From: Roseovarius spongiae
GTDB lineage: Bacteria; Pseudomonadota; Alphaproteobacteria; Rhodobacterales; Rhodobacteraceae
Reading direction: 5' to 3'
DNA length: 64,000 nucleotides
NCBI RefSeq assembly: GCF_003651245.1
Contig: NZ_RAPE01000001.1
Coordinates: 992,001-1,056,000, forward strand
This document shows positions 1-8,288 of this stretch, one piece after another. The translations under genes and the position numbers were made by a program. The notes beneath the pieces were generated by a model. It was not told where the DNA came from. It saw only the letters and a list, made by a program, of their open reading frames with translations, and searched no databases. The first letter of the stretch is position 1; the number at the start of each line of letters is the position of its first letter.

Positions 1-381
1 GAGGGGATCTTCGCGCGCGACGTCGCCGCCGCGCCCGAGCGGCCCGACATGCTGCTGATGATCACCAACGACGCCTGGTTCGGCCGCGTCTCCGGCCCCT
101 ACCAGCACCTCGCGCAGGCGCGGCTGCGTAGCGTCGAGCAGGGGCTGCCGATGGTGCGCGTCGCCAATACCGGCGTCTCGGCGGTGATCGACGCGCGCGG
201 GCGGATCACGGCGCGGATCCCGCTGAACGAGGCGGGCTGGATCGACGCCCCCATACCGCCCGCCGCCGCGCCCACGCCCTACGCGCGCGCCGGGGGCGAC
301 TGGCCGATGCTGACCCTGGCGCTGCTGGCGCTGGCGGTGGCGGGCGTCGCGGTCCGCGCAAGGGCGGCGCCGGGCGCGTAA
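1..381 (+). CDS. lnt: Apolipoprotein N-acyltransferase, C-terminal part (5' end outside window)
   Basis: This is the last 126 residues of Lnt, the inner-membrane enzyme that adds the third acyl chain to the N-terminal cysteine of lipoproteins. The frame is open to base 1. The visible part has the nitrilase-fold stretch TNDAWFG, then GPYQHLAQARLRSVEQG and VRVANTGVSAVID, all typical of Lnt, and ends in a hydrophobic segment (about residues 101-117 of the visible part) that fits the last membrane helix. The first visible residues EGIF correspond to the position just after the catalytic Cys-Tyr in the family, so the catalytic cysteine should lie just outside the window (inference). The gene is followed by the riboswitch and metK, an arrangement usual in Rhodobacterales. 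Confidence 0.9.
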   Translation, partial: EGIFARDVAAAPERPDMLLMITNDAWFGRVSGPYQHLAQARLRSVEQGLPMVRVANTGVSAVIDARGRITARIPLNEAGWIDAPIPPAAAPTPYARAGGDWPMLTLALLALAVAGVAVRARAAPGA

Positions 382-389
382 AATACCGA

Positions 390-419
390 TTGACGCTGCG
401 ATAAAGCGCGCGCTAGTTA
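390..419 (+). promoter_or_regulatory. Candidate sigma-70 promoter for metK
   Basis: TTGACG at 390-395 is a good -35 box. A weak -10 (CTAGTT or TAGTTA, 413-419) follows after 17-18 bases. This would start transcription about 8-10 bases before the SAM/SAH riboswitch, which is the expected geometry. The -10 match is poor, so the call rests mostly on position. Confidence 0.4.
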
Positions 420-427
420 ACGCAGAC

Positions 428-470
428 CGTCACAACGGCTTCCTGGCGTGACGGGGCATCATAATGGAGC
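428..470 (+). ncRNA. SAM/SAH riboswitch upstream of metK
   Basis: The stretch has the small pseudoknot architecture of the SAM/SAH riboswitch. CGTCAC (428-433) pairs with GTGACG (448-453), the loop carries the conserved AACGGCTTCCTGGC, and a TGGAGC (465-470) follows just before the metK ATG at 477. In the solved members of this class the loop pairs with the TGGAG element, which is also the Shine-Dalgarno, so ligand binding hides the ribosome site. Here TGGAG sits 7 bases upstream of ATG, as that mechanism requires. The class is known upstream of metK in Rhodobacterales, so the element should repress translation of metK when S-adenosylmethionine is plentiful. Confidence 0.9.
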
Positions 471-476
471 GATTTC

Positions 477-1658
477 ATGACAAGACAGAACTACACCTTC
501 ACCTCGGAATCCGTGTCCGAAGGGCATCCCGACAAGGTATGCGACCGCATCTCGGACGCGGTGCTCGACGCGCTGCTGCGCGAGGAGCCCGAGGCGCGGG
601 TCGCCGCGGAGGCATTCGCCACCACCAATCGCGTGGTGATCGGCGGCGAGGTGGGGCTGTCGGACCAGGAGAAGCTGCACAGCTACATGGAGGGGATGGA
701 GGACATCGTGCGCGCCTGCATCCGCGACATCGGCTACGAGCAGGAGAAATTCCACTGGAAGACCTGCGAGATCACCAACCTGCTGCATGAACAGGCCGCG
801 GATATCGCCCAGGGCGTCGTCGCGCGCGAGGACCGTGAACAGGGCGCGGGCGACCAGGGCATCATGTTCGGCTTCGCCACGAATGAGACCGACGCGCTCA
901 TGCCGGCGCCGATCCTGTTCAGCCACGCGATCCTGCGCCGCCTCGCCGAGGTGCGCAAGGATGGCAGCGAGCCCGCGCTCGGCCCCGACGCCAAGAGCCA
1001 GATTTCCGTGCGCTACGAAAACGGCAAGCCCGTCGGCGTGTGCTCCATCGTGCTGAGCACCCAGCACCTGGACGAAAGCCTGTCCAGCGCGGACGTGCAG
1101 GACATCGTCACGCCCTACATCCGCGAGGTGCTGCCGGAGGGCTGGCTGCTTCCGGACACGGAATGGCACGTCAACCCGACCGGCAAGTTCGTGATCGGCG
1201 GCCCGGACGGCGACGCCGGCCTCACCGGGCGCAAGATCATCGTCGACACCTATGGCGGCGCGGCCCCGCATGGCGGCGGCGCGTTCTCGGGCAAGGACCC
1301 GACCAAGGTCGACCGTTCGGCCGCCTACGCCGCGCGCTACCTCGCCAAGAACATCGTCGCCGCCGGCATGGCCGAGAAATGCACCATCCAGCTCAGCTAC
1401 GCCATCGGCGTGGCCAAGCCGCTCAGCATCTATGTCGACGCCCACGGCACCGACGAGGTCGCGCCCGCCGAGATCGAGAAGGCGATCGCACGCTGCATGG
1501 ATCTGAGCCCGCGCGGCATCCGCGAGCATCTGCAACTGAACAAGCCGATCTACGAACGCACGGCGGCCTACGGCCATTTCGGCCGCGCGCCGGAGAACGA
1601 CGGCGGCTTCAGCTGGGAGCGCACGGACCTGGTCGAGGCGCTGAAACGCGAGGTCTGA
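477..1658 (+). CDS. metK: S-adenosylmethionine synthase
   Basis: Makes S-adenosylmethionine from methionine and ATP in the cytoplasm. The protein has 393 residues (family about 380-400). It shows HPDK at 17-20, the signature GAGDQG at 123-128 and the phosphate-binding GGGAFSGKD at 266-274. The ATG is fixed by the riboswitch Shine-Dalgarno 7 bases upstream. trmB follows on the same strand and makes a SAM-dependent enzyme. Expression is probably controlled at translation initiation by the SAM/SAH riboswitch. Confidence 0.97.
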   Translation: MTRQNYTFTSESVSEGHPDKVCDRISDAVLDALLREEPEARVAAEAFATTNRVVIGGEVGLSDQEKLHSYMEGMEDIVRACIRDIGYEQEKFHWKTCEITNLLHEQAADIAQGVVAREDREQGAGDQGIMFGFATNETDALMPAPILFSHAILRRLAEVRKDGSEPALGPDAKSQISVRYENGKPVGVCSIVLSTQHLDESLSSADVQDIVTPYIREVLPEGWLLPDTEWHVNPTGKFVIGGPDGDAGLTGRKIIVDTYGGAAPHGGGAFSGKDPTKVDRSAAYAARYLAKNIVAAGMAEKCTIQLSYAIGVAKPLSIYVDAHGTDEVAPAEIEKAIARCMDLSPRGIREHLQLNKPIYERTAAYGHFGRAPENDGGFSWERTDLVEALKREV

Positions 1659-1787
1659 GCAGGCGGTTCGCCTCACGGGCGGCGCCGATCGCAGGCGGTG
1701 GATGAGTATTTGCGGCACATTGAAAGACCGGGGCGCGCCTCGCGGCTTTGGTTTGCGCCCCCGCGCCGGGCGGGGTAGGGACGCGCC

Positions 1788-2501
1788 ATGATCAGGGACA
1801 GGCATCCGTCGGGCGCGCCGTGGCGCAATTTCTATGGCCGGTTCAAGGGCAAGGCGCTGCGCCCGTCGCAGGAGGCGCTGCTCAGGGAGGATCTCGACGG
1901 GCTGTCGCCCGGCCCGGTCGGCTGGGACGTGAATCCCGGGCGCGCGCCGCTTGACCTGCGCGCGCGTTTCGGCGGGCGCCCCGTCTGGCTCGAGATCGGG
2001 TTCGGCGGGGGCGAGCACCTCGTGCATCAGGCCGCGCGCAACCCCGGCGTGGGGATCATCGGCTGTGAGCCCTATCTCAACGGCGTGGCGATGGCGCTGG
2101 CCAAGCTGCGCCGCGCGGGCGTGTCGAACGTCGCGATCCATCCCGGCGACGCGCGCGACCTCTTCGACGTGCTGCCCGAGGCCGGCATCGAGCGCGCCTT
2201 CCTGCTCTATCCCGACCCCTGGCCGAAGAAGCGGCATCATCGGCGTCGGTTCGTCACGCCCGAGCATCTTGAGCCGCTGGCCCGCGCGATGGCCCCGGGG
2301 GCGGTGCTGCGGGTGGCGACCGACATTCCCGATTACGTTCGCCAGACGCTCGAGGAAGTGCCGCGGCAGGGGTTCACCTGGACGGCAGAGTGCGCGGCGG
2401 ATTGGCGCACGCCCTGGGAGGACTGGACACGCACCCGATACGAACAGAAGGCGCTGCGCGAAGGGCGGGTGCCACACTACCTTACCTTCCGGCGTGCCTG
2501 A
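1788..2501 (+). CDS. trmB: tRNA (guanine-N7-)-methyltransferase
   Basis: Methylates G46 in the variable loop of tRNAs with SAM as donor. The 237-residue protein has the SAM-binding motif EIGFGGGE at 69-76, the acidic CEP after strand 2 (93-95) and the TrmB signature PDPWPKKRHH at 142-151. It lies 129 bases after metK, and the order lnt-metK-trmB supports the identification. The ATG at 1788 is the first in frame that leaves the usual short N-terminal tail with the sequence WRNFYGR. Confidence 0.95.
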   Translation: MIRDRHPSGAPWRNFYGRFKGKALRPSQEALLREDLDGLSPGPVGWDVNPGRAPLDLRARFGGRPVWLEIGFGGGEHLVHQAARNPGVGIIGCEPYLNGVAMALAKLRRAGVSNVAIHPGDARDLFDVLPEAGIERAFLLYPDPWPKKRHHRRRFVTPEHLEPLARAMAPGAVLRVATDIPDYVRQTLEEVPRQGFTWTAECAADWRTPWEDWTRTRYEQKALREGRVPHYLTFRRA

Positions 2502-2648
2502 GGCGATAGCTTCCCGCTAAGCGTGTGGGAAACAACCTGTTTCCAATGACGGAACTTGCTGCACCGCCGCAGCGACGTTAACATTTTCAATGAAATAGCG
2601 GTTTGTTCCGGCAAGTTGATTCCGTTCACGGACGGTCTGGGGGTTACG

Positions 2649-4262
2649 ATGATCATGGCACTCGCGCTGACGGCGCTTCTGGGCTTCGCGCTGTTCGAGA
2701 TATTCGATGATGGCGACAGCGGTGGCGGCACGGCGGAGCCGCCCGAACCCGAGGAGGGCGAGGAGATCGGCCCGACCGAGGATACCGAGATCACCGGGAC
2801 GAACCTCAACGACCTGATCTTTGGCGGAGAGACCGACCAGACCATCGACGGGCGCGGTGGCGACGACACGATCGAGGGGCGCGGCGGCGCGGATGTGATC
2901 GTCGCGGGCGCGGGCGATGACGTGGTCGATGCCGGGACCGGCGACGACCGGGTCTATGGCCGCGAAGGGGCCGACCAGGTCCGCGGCGGCGAAGGCAATG
3001 ACAGCCTCTATGGCCGCGAGGGCGACGACACCATGAACGGGCAGGGGGGCGACGACGCGCTCTTCGGCAACGAGGACGACGACAAGCTGCGCGGCGCGGC
3101 GGGCAACGATACCCTCAACGGCGGCAGCGGCAATGACGGGCTGGAAGGTGGCGATGGCGACGACCGGCTGAACGGCGATGTCGGGGATGACGCGCTCCTC
3201 GGCGGGGCGGGCGACGACCTGCTGCTGGGAATGGCCGGAATGGACGTGCTTTTGGGCGGCGCGGGGGCCGACACGCTCAACGGGGGCGATGACGATGACA
3301 CCCTCTTCGGCGACGAGGACGACGACGAGTTGAGCGGCGGCGATACCGGCGACGACTTGCTCTATGGCATGCTGGGCGATGATCTTCTCAATGGCTGGGA
3401 CGGCGATGACAGGCTGTTCGGCGGCGAAGGCGGCGACAGGCTGAATGGCGGCGCGGGCGACGACAGCCTTGACGGGAACGAAGGCGATGACCGCCTCGGC
3501 GGCAACCTCGGCGACGACACCGTCATGGGCGGCGAAGGCGATGACGTGGCCTTTGGCGACGAGGGCGACGACCTGGTCATGGGCGAGACCGGCAATGATG
3601 CGCTGAACGGCGGCGCGGGCGATGACAGTGTCTCGGGCGGAGACGGCGATGACAAGATCGTCGGGCGGGCCGGGAACGACACGCTCGATGGCGGCGCGGG
3701 CGACGATGAAGCCTATGGCAACGAGGGCGACGACGTGCTGTTCGGCCTCGCGGGCATGGACACGCTCAACGGCGGGCTCGGGAACGACACCCTGACCGGC
3801 GGCGCCGATGCCGACCGCATGAACGGGGCCGGCGGCGACGACCTGCTCGACGGGCGCGACCCCGGGACCGGGGACGCCGACAAGCTGCTGGGCGGCGACG
3901 GTTCGGATCGGCTGATCGGCGACGATGGCGACGTGCTCTGGGGCGGCGCCGGGGTGGACGTGTTCGAGGTCGTCGTCGGCCCCGCCGGTTCGGACCCGGT
4001 GCTGATCCGCGACCTCTTCGAAGAGGGGGCGGCAGCCGACCAGGTGCTGTTCGCCAACCCGGACGGATCCTTCCTAACGCCCGCGCAGGTATCGGGCGGG
4101 GCGCTCGGGATCGTGGCCGAAGGCGGCGGCTCGGCCCTTCAGATCGGCGGCGAGACGGTGGCGATCGTCTCCGGCGTGGAACCGGCGACCTTGCAGGCGG
4201 ACGACGCCTGGATCGCCAACCTCGCGCCCGGCGGGCTGGCCCCGGCGGCGCCGGCGGCCTGA
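2649..4262 (+). CDS. RTX-type calcium-binding repeat protein with N-terminal hydrophobic segment
   Basis: The protein has 537 residues from the ATG at 2649, which is preceded by a run of five G as Shine-Dalgarno. A longer frame starts at 2556, but its extra 31 residues look non-coding. After a hydrophobic stretch (residues 1-18, ALALTALLGFALF) and an acidic linker come about 400 residues of glycine- and aspartate-rich nonapeptides of the GGxGxDxLx type, which form a calcium-filled parallel beta-roll. The last 110 residues lack repeats and could hold the type I secretion signal. RTX proteins normally lack an N-terminal signal, so the hydrophobic start is odd: this may be a membrane-tethered or Sec-exported form. 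No ABC exporter or membrane fusion protein is next to it. The substrate and role are unknown. Confidence 0.8.
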   Translation: MIMALALTALLGFALFEIFDDGDSGGGTAEPPEPEEGEEIGPTEDTEITGTNLNDLIFGGETDQTIDGRGGDDTIEGRGGADVIVAGAGDDVVDAGTGDDRVYGREGADQVRGGEGNDSLYGREGDDTMNGQGGDDALFGNEDDDKLRGAAGNDTLNGGSGNDGLEGGDGDDRLNGDVGDDALLGGAGDDLLLGMAGMDVLLGGAGADTLNGGDDDDTLFGDEDDDELSGGDTGDDLLYGMLGDDLLNGWDGDDRLFGGEGGDRLNGGAGDDSLDGNEGDDRLGGNLGDDTVMGGEGDDVAFGDEGDDLVMGETGNDALNGGAGDDSVSGGDGDDKIVGRAGNDTLDGGAGDDEAYGNEGDDVLFGLAGMDTLNGGLGNDTLTGGADADRMNGAGGDDLLDGRDPGTGDADKLLGGDGSDRLIGDDGDVLWGGAGVDVFEVVVGPAGSDPVLIRDLFEEGAAADQVLFANPDGSFLTPAQVSGGALGIVAEGGGSALQIGGETVAIVSGVEPATLQADDAWIANLAPGGLAPAAPAA

Positions 4263-4266
4263 CCTT

Positions 4267-5436
4267 TCAGGCGCGCAGCGCGATCCGCTCGCCCAGGCGC
4301 TCCAGCATGGTCAGGCACTGGCCCAACTGGTCGTGGCTCACGAATTCGTCGGCCTTGTGCGCCTGGTCGATGGAGCCGGGACCGCAGACCACGACCGACA
4401 TGCCGTAGGCCTGGAAGATGCCCGCCTCGGTTCCGAAGGGGACCACGTCGGCGCCCTTCGCGCCGGTCAGCTCCATCACGATGTCGCGCGCCGCGTTCGG
4501 GTCGGTCGGGATGAGGCCCGCGACCTCGCCGATGATCTCGGTCACGATATCCGCGTCGGGGCAGACCTGCCGCATCTCGGCCAGCAGCGTCTCCTCGCAG
4601 AAGCGGTGCAGGTCGTCCTTGACCAGCGCCGCGTCGCTGTCCTGCACCGGGCGCATTTCCCAGTCGACCCGCGCGGTCGAGGGGATCACGTTATGCGCCA
4701 CCCCGCCGATCAGCGCACCGGTGTTGATCGTCGTCCAGGGCGGCTCGAAGCGGCTGTTCGCGGGCGCCCGCGCGCGCAACTGGTCCTTGAGCGTCAGCAG
4801 CCGGGCGACGAAGCGGGCGGCGTATTCGACCGCGTTCACCCCCTTGTCGGGGCCCGACCCATGCCCGGCGAGGCCGTGGAAATGGGTCGAATACTCGAAA
4901 CAGCCCTTGTGCCCCTCGATCACCTGCATCTCGGTCGGCTCCCCGATCAGCGCGATGGCGGGCCGCAGGTCGAGCGCGGCGAGGCTGTCGGTCAGGGCGC
5001 GCGCGCCGAAGCAGCCTGTTTCCTCGTCATAGGTAAAGCTGAAATGCAGCGGCCGGTCGCGCGTCATCGCCGCGAGATCGGGCGCCATCGCCACGGCGGC
5101 GGCGATGAATCCCTTCATGTCGCAGGCGCCCCGCCCGTAAAGCCGCCCCTCCGCGTCATGCAGCGCGAAAGGGTCGGTGCGCCATTCCTGGTCGGCCACC
5201 GGCACCACGTCCGAATGCCCCGACAGCACGATGCCGCCGTCCCGCTCGGGGCCGAGCGTGGCGAAGAGGTTGGCCTTGAGCCCGGTATCGTCGGGAAAGA
5301 TATGCACGTTCGCGCCCGCATCCTCGAGCCGGCTGGCCAGCAGGTCCACCAGCGCGAGGTTGCTGGTCTCGGACACGGTGGGAAAGGCGATCAGCTCGGA
5401 GAGCAGGGCCACGGTATCGTCCATGCGGCGGTGCAT
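4267..5436 (-). CDS. argE: Acetylornithine deacetylase (M20 family)
   Basis: Removes the acetyl group from N2-acetylornithine in arginine synthesis. The 389-residue protein shows the M20 metallopeptidase motifs GHSDVVP (73-79), the metal-bridging Asp in GACDMKG (Asp106) and the catalytic EE pair (138-139). The ATG at 5436 has AGGAGG about 9 bases upstream; a second in-frame ATG lies 4 codons later. The gene converges on the RTX gene with only 4 bases between the stops. Other M20 amidohydrolases are possible, but the overall sequence follows the ArgE pattern closely. Confidence 0.88.
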   Translation of the reverse strand: MHRRMDDTVALLSELIAFPTVSETSNLALVDLLASRLEDAGANVHIFPDDTGLKANLFATLGPERDGGIVLSGHSDVVPVADQEWRTDPFALHDAEGRLYGRGACDMKGFIAAAVAMAPDLAAMTRDRPLHFSFTYDEETGCFGARALTDSLAALDLRPAIALIGEPTEMQVIEGHKGCFEYSTHFHGLAGHGSGPDKGVNAVEYAARFVARLLTLKDQLRARAPANSRFEPPWTTINTGALIGGVAHNVIPSTARVDWEMRPVQDSDAALVKDDLHRFCEETLLAEMRQVCPDADIVTEIIGEVAGLIPTDPNAARDIVMELTGAKGADVVPFGTEAGIFQAYGMSVVVCGPGSIDQAHKADEFVSHDQLGQCLTMLERLGERIALRA

Positions 5437-5546
5437 CGGCTGTCTCCTCCTGTCGGCGTCGCCGCAGGAGACTGGGCCGGCACGCGCCCTGCGTCAAGGC
5501 GCCGTGAAGTCATGCGGCCGCGCCGCCCGCCGGCTCTATGCGCCGT

Positions 5547-5575
5547 CCCCTGGAAAATTCGCGAATTTTCCGGGG
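5547..5575. repeat. Perfect 20-bp palindrome inside a longer inverted repeat, between dtd and argE
   Basis: GGAAAATTCGCGAATTTTCC (5552-5571) is its own reverse complement and is flanked by CCCC (plus one unpaired T) and GGGG, giving a 29-base hairpin of 14 pairs. It lies in the 162-base gap between dtd and argE, both on the minus strand. It may act as a terminator or attenuator for dtd, or as a protein-binding site. There is no clear U-run after it on the minus strand, so I do not call it an intrinsic terminator. Confidence 0.6.
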
Positions 5576-5598
5576 ATGCAGATTTTTCGGCGACGAAT

Positions 5599-6036
5599 CT
5601 AGGTCTCGAGCTGGATCGTCACCGGCCCGTCATTGACGAGGCTGACCTGCATCGACGCCCCGAACCGCCCGGTCTCGCACGGCACGCCATGGGCGCGCAG
5701 GCTCTCGGTGAAATGCCGGTAAAGCCGCTCGCCCTCCTCCGGGGCGGCGGCCTGCGAGAACCCGGGCCGGTTGCCGCGCGACGCATCGGCGGCCAGCGTG
5801 AACTGGCTGACGACCAGCGCGCCGCCGCCGATGTCGCGGACCGAACGGTTCATCTTGCCGTTGTCGTCGGTGAAGATGCGCAGCTTCGCCGCCTTGGCCG
5901 CCAGCGCCTCGGCCTGTGCATCGGTGTCGCCCTTCATCGCGCAGACGAGGATCATCAGCCCCGGCCCGGTCCGCCCGATGACCGCGCCCTCGACCGTGAC
6001 GCTGGCTTCGCTCACTCTTTGCAGGATCGCGCGCAT
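5599..6036 (-). CDS. dtd: D-aminoacyl-tRNA deacylase
   Basis: Hydrolyses D-amino acids (and glycine mischarged on tRNA-Ala) from tRNA as a proofreading step. At 145 residues it has the normal family length and both signatures: SQFTLAAD (77-84) with the active-site Ser-Gln-Phe/Thr, and the cross-subunit NDGPVT (135-140) with the Gly-cisPro dipeptide. Its ATG overlaps the stop of the exporter gene upstream by one base (TGATG), so the two are probably translationally coupled. Confidence 0.95.
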   Translation of the reverse strand: MRAILQRVSEASVTVEGAVIGRTGPGLMILVCAMKGDTDAQAEALAAKAAKLRIFTDDNGKMNRSVRDIGGGALVVSQFTLAADASRGNRPGFSQAAAPEEGERLYRHFTESLRAHGVPCETGRFGASMQVSLVNDGPVTIQLET

Positions 6037-6986
6037 CAGGGCCTCCCCTCGTGTTCCGAATGGTTAATATGTGCAGACATATCACCCCGGCGCAAGGCGC
6101 GCAGGACCCGCCCGTCGGTCACCAGGATGCCGGTCGCGATGACGGCGAAGCCGGCCAGCGCGCGCGTCCCCGGAGCCTCGCCCAGAAACGCCGCGCCGAG
6201 CGCAACCGCGAAGGGCGGGATGATGAGCGTGACCAGCATCAGGTTCGCCGCCCCCGCGCGCCGCAGGATCGCGAAGTAGAGCAGGTAGGCCAGCGAGGTC
6301 GAGCAGACCGCCAGCGCCAGCAGCGCCGCCCAAGTGCCGGCGCCGAGGTCGACGCGCGGCGGCCCGTCCACGATCAGCGCCAGCGGCGCCATCAGCACGC
6401 AGCTGCCCGCCAGCATCCCGAGCGCGTTCATCTGCGGCGCCTGCGCGCTGAGCGTGCGCTTGGCCCAGACGCTGGCCAGCGCATAGCAGAGCGCGGCGGC
6501 GATCACCGCAAGCTGCGCGGTATTGCGCGGATCGAAGGACGCAAGCGCCTCCCAGCCCATCACCACCGCCACGCCCGCAAGGCCGAGCGCGGCCCCGGCG
6601 ATCTTGCGCCCCGTCAGCCGCTCGTCGGCGAGTAGCAGGCCCGCGACCACCGCGCCGAAAACCGCCGTCGTCCCGTTGAGGATTGCCGCAAGGCCGCTTT
6701 CGATCCGGGTCTGGCCCCAGAAGATCAGCGTGAAGGGCAGCGCGTTGTTGAGCGCGCCCATGACGAGATACGCCCCCCAGACGCGCGGCGCGCGCGGGAT
6801 CGCCGCGCCGCGCGCCCGCACCACCAGCGCCAGCAGCGGGATCGCCCAGAAGACGCGGTGCAGCGTGATGGTCATGGGCGGGACCTCGCGCAGCGCGATC
6901 TCGGCCAGGAAAAAGGATCCGCCCCAGAGCGCCCCGAGGGCGAGGAGCATGAGCGCGGCGGCGGGGGTGAGCGAGGCTTGGGTCAT
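6036..6986 (-). CDS. EamA/DMT-family membrane exporter
   Basis: This 316-residue inner-membrane protein has about ten hydrophobic segments arranged as two EamA repeats, each opening with a GxxxGxxF/WG-type turn ([11 protein letters not shown] near residue 16). Members export small metabolites, but the substrate cannot be read from sequence. The ATG at 6986 is followed directly by the first helix. The stop overlaps the dtd start by one base, so it heads a two-gene unit with dtd. Confidence 0.85.
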   Translation of the reverse strand: MTQASLTPAAALMLLALGALWGGSFFLAEIALREVPPMTITLHRVFWAIPLLALVVRARGAAIPRAPRVWGAYLVMGALNNALPFTLIFWGQTRIESGLAAILNGTTAVFGAVVAGLLLADERLTGRKIAGAALGLAGVAVVMGWEALASFDPRNTAQLAVIAAALCYALASVWAKRTLSAQAPQMNALGMLAGSCVLMAPLALIVDGPPRVDLGAGTWAALLALAVCSTSLAYLLYFAILRRAGAANLMLVTLIIPPFAVALGAAFLGEAPGTRALAGFAVIATGILVTDGRVLRALRRGDMSAHINHSEHEGRP

Positions 6987-7069
6987 CTCCCTTGAATGAC
7001 GTTATCCTCGCGCCGTTGCGACCCGTTTCCTGCGCCTTCGGCCCCGAGGGTCCGATCCTCGCCCGGCTG

Positions 7070-8200
7070 TCAGAGCGCGCCTTCCTTCGCCGCCAGCGCG
7101 AAACCGATCGCCCCGGCCACAAGTAGCCCGAGCAGCACGGCGATGGCGATCTTCCACGCCGACCACGGGCGTTCGCCCTGCACGCGCCCGGTGCGGCCAT
7201 TGACCACGAAGCGATAGGTTTTGCCGCGATACTTGTAGGCGGCGAGCCAGACCGGCAGCAGGATATGCTTGAAGGTCACGTCCGAGACTTCGGTGCGGAT
7301 GTCGTGGATGCGCTGGCGGTCGCCGCCGATGTCGAAGCGCACGTCGCGGGTGATGAGCGCGTCCATGTGCGCGCGCGCCTCCCTGAACCCCTCGTCAAGC
7401 TGCACGGTATAGGCCTCGGCGCGGAACCCGGCCAGGAACTCGGGCCGGTAGGGTTCGAGCGCCGCGAGATCCCAGGGCTCCAGCCCGTCGGTATAGCGCT
7501 TGGGCAGCGCGCGCGAGGCCAGCACCAGCACGTCGTCAAAGGCCCGCGCCACCCGGCCCGAAACCGCGCGCCAGCGCACCTTGGCGACGCGCACCTGTTT
7601 ACGCTTGCCATCGCGCGTGACGGTGCGGGTTTCGTAGTAGACGGTGCCGCGCTCGCCCCGATAGGCCGAGCGGGTGTCGGCGTCATAGGTCCAGTAGGGC
7701 ACGTATATGCCCTGCATCCGCCGACCCTTGCGCGCGTAGTCCTGCAAGCCGCCGGGCGCGAACCAGAGCCGGCCCAGCCAGTCCGTCATCGCCTTGCGCG
7801 CGGTGCGTTCATCGAGCGCGAAGGGCAGCACGCCGCGCGGCTTGATATGGCGGTGAAGCCCCGAGCCGGTGACGATCGGCGTGGCGCAGAACGGGCACTC
7901 AACAGCGGTCTCGGAATCGCCCAGTTCCACCGTGGCGGCGCAGTTGGGGCATTTGACGACACGGGTTTCCTCCATGTCGTGTTCGGGCAGGTCGGCGGCG
8001 ACGGCCCGGTCGAAGTCGAGTTCCGCGAGCGGGTTGGTCCAGGGCGAGGGGCCGGCGATCTCTTCGGTATTGCCGCAGTGATCGCAGACCAGTTTCCCCG
8101 CTTCGGGGGAAAAGCGGAAATCCGCGCCGCAATTGTCGCAGGGAAAGCGGTGTTCCTCGCGCGTGTCTGGCGGTGGGGCGTCGGGGGCTTGCGTGGTCAT
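7070..8200 (-). CDS. TFIIB-type zinc-ribbon protein with C-terminal membrane anchor (YdjG-like)
   Basis: The protein has 376 residues from the ATG at 8200; a TTG-initiated frame 12 codons longer is less likely. It has two zinc ribbons: CDNC (21-24) with CDHC (39-42), and CPNC (84-87) with CPFC (102-105). A long domain of unknown fold rich in Tyr and Trp follows, then one membrane helix near residues 345-368 and a very short tail. Such proteins are often misnamed as primosomal protein N' or helicases, but there is no ATPase motif here. It closes the gene set that begins at 12788. In Bacillus subtilis a zinc-ribbon protein (YdjG) works with an SPFH protein (YdjI) at the membrane, and the same pair occurs here. 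A role in membrane stress is inference. Confidence 0.7.
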   Translation of the reverse strand: MTTQAPDAPPPDTREEHRFPCDNCGADFRFSPEAGKLVCDHCGNTEEIAGPSPWTNPLAELDFDRAVAADLPEHDMEETRVVKCPNCAATVELGDSETAVECPFCATPIVTGSGLHRHIKPRGVLPFALDERTARKAMTDWLGRLWFAPGGLQDYARKGRRMQGIYVPYWTYDADTRSAYRGERGTVYYETRTVTRDGKRKQVRVAKVRWRAVSGRVARAFDDVLVLASRALPKRYTDGLEPWDLAALEPYRPEFLAGFRAEAYTVQLDEGFREARAHMDALITRDVRFDIGGDRQRIHDIRTEVSDVTFKHILLPVWLAAYKYRGKTYRFVVNGRTGRVQGERPWSAWKIAIAVLLGLLVAGAIGFALAAKEGAL

Positions 8201-8288
8201 GCGGTCGCTCGCCTGGGGTTTGTGTAATTTTACCAACCAAAAGCAAGGGTTGCGTGGCTTTCTTCGTGTCCGTCAGTGGGCGCGCGGA

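Noticed and set aside
459..2477. Long minus-strand open frame (672 codons) opposite metK and trmB, and similar long frames opposite argE, TelA, gatA, mgtE, AsmA-like and queA genes
   Set aside because: These are antisense shadows produced by high GC and strong codon bias. Their translations are Arg/Gly/Ala/His-rich and match no family, while the opposite strand carries clear genes.
2840..3960. Short-period repeats that could suggest a CRISPR array or satellite
   Set aside because: The period is 27 bases and codes for RTX nonapeptides; units vary and there are no spacers.
7070..8200. Primosomal protein N' or helicase function for the zinc-ribbon protein
   Set aside because: Similar proteins are sometimes labelled so, but there is no Walker or helicase motif; only two zinc ribbons, an unknown domain and a membrane anchor.
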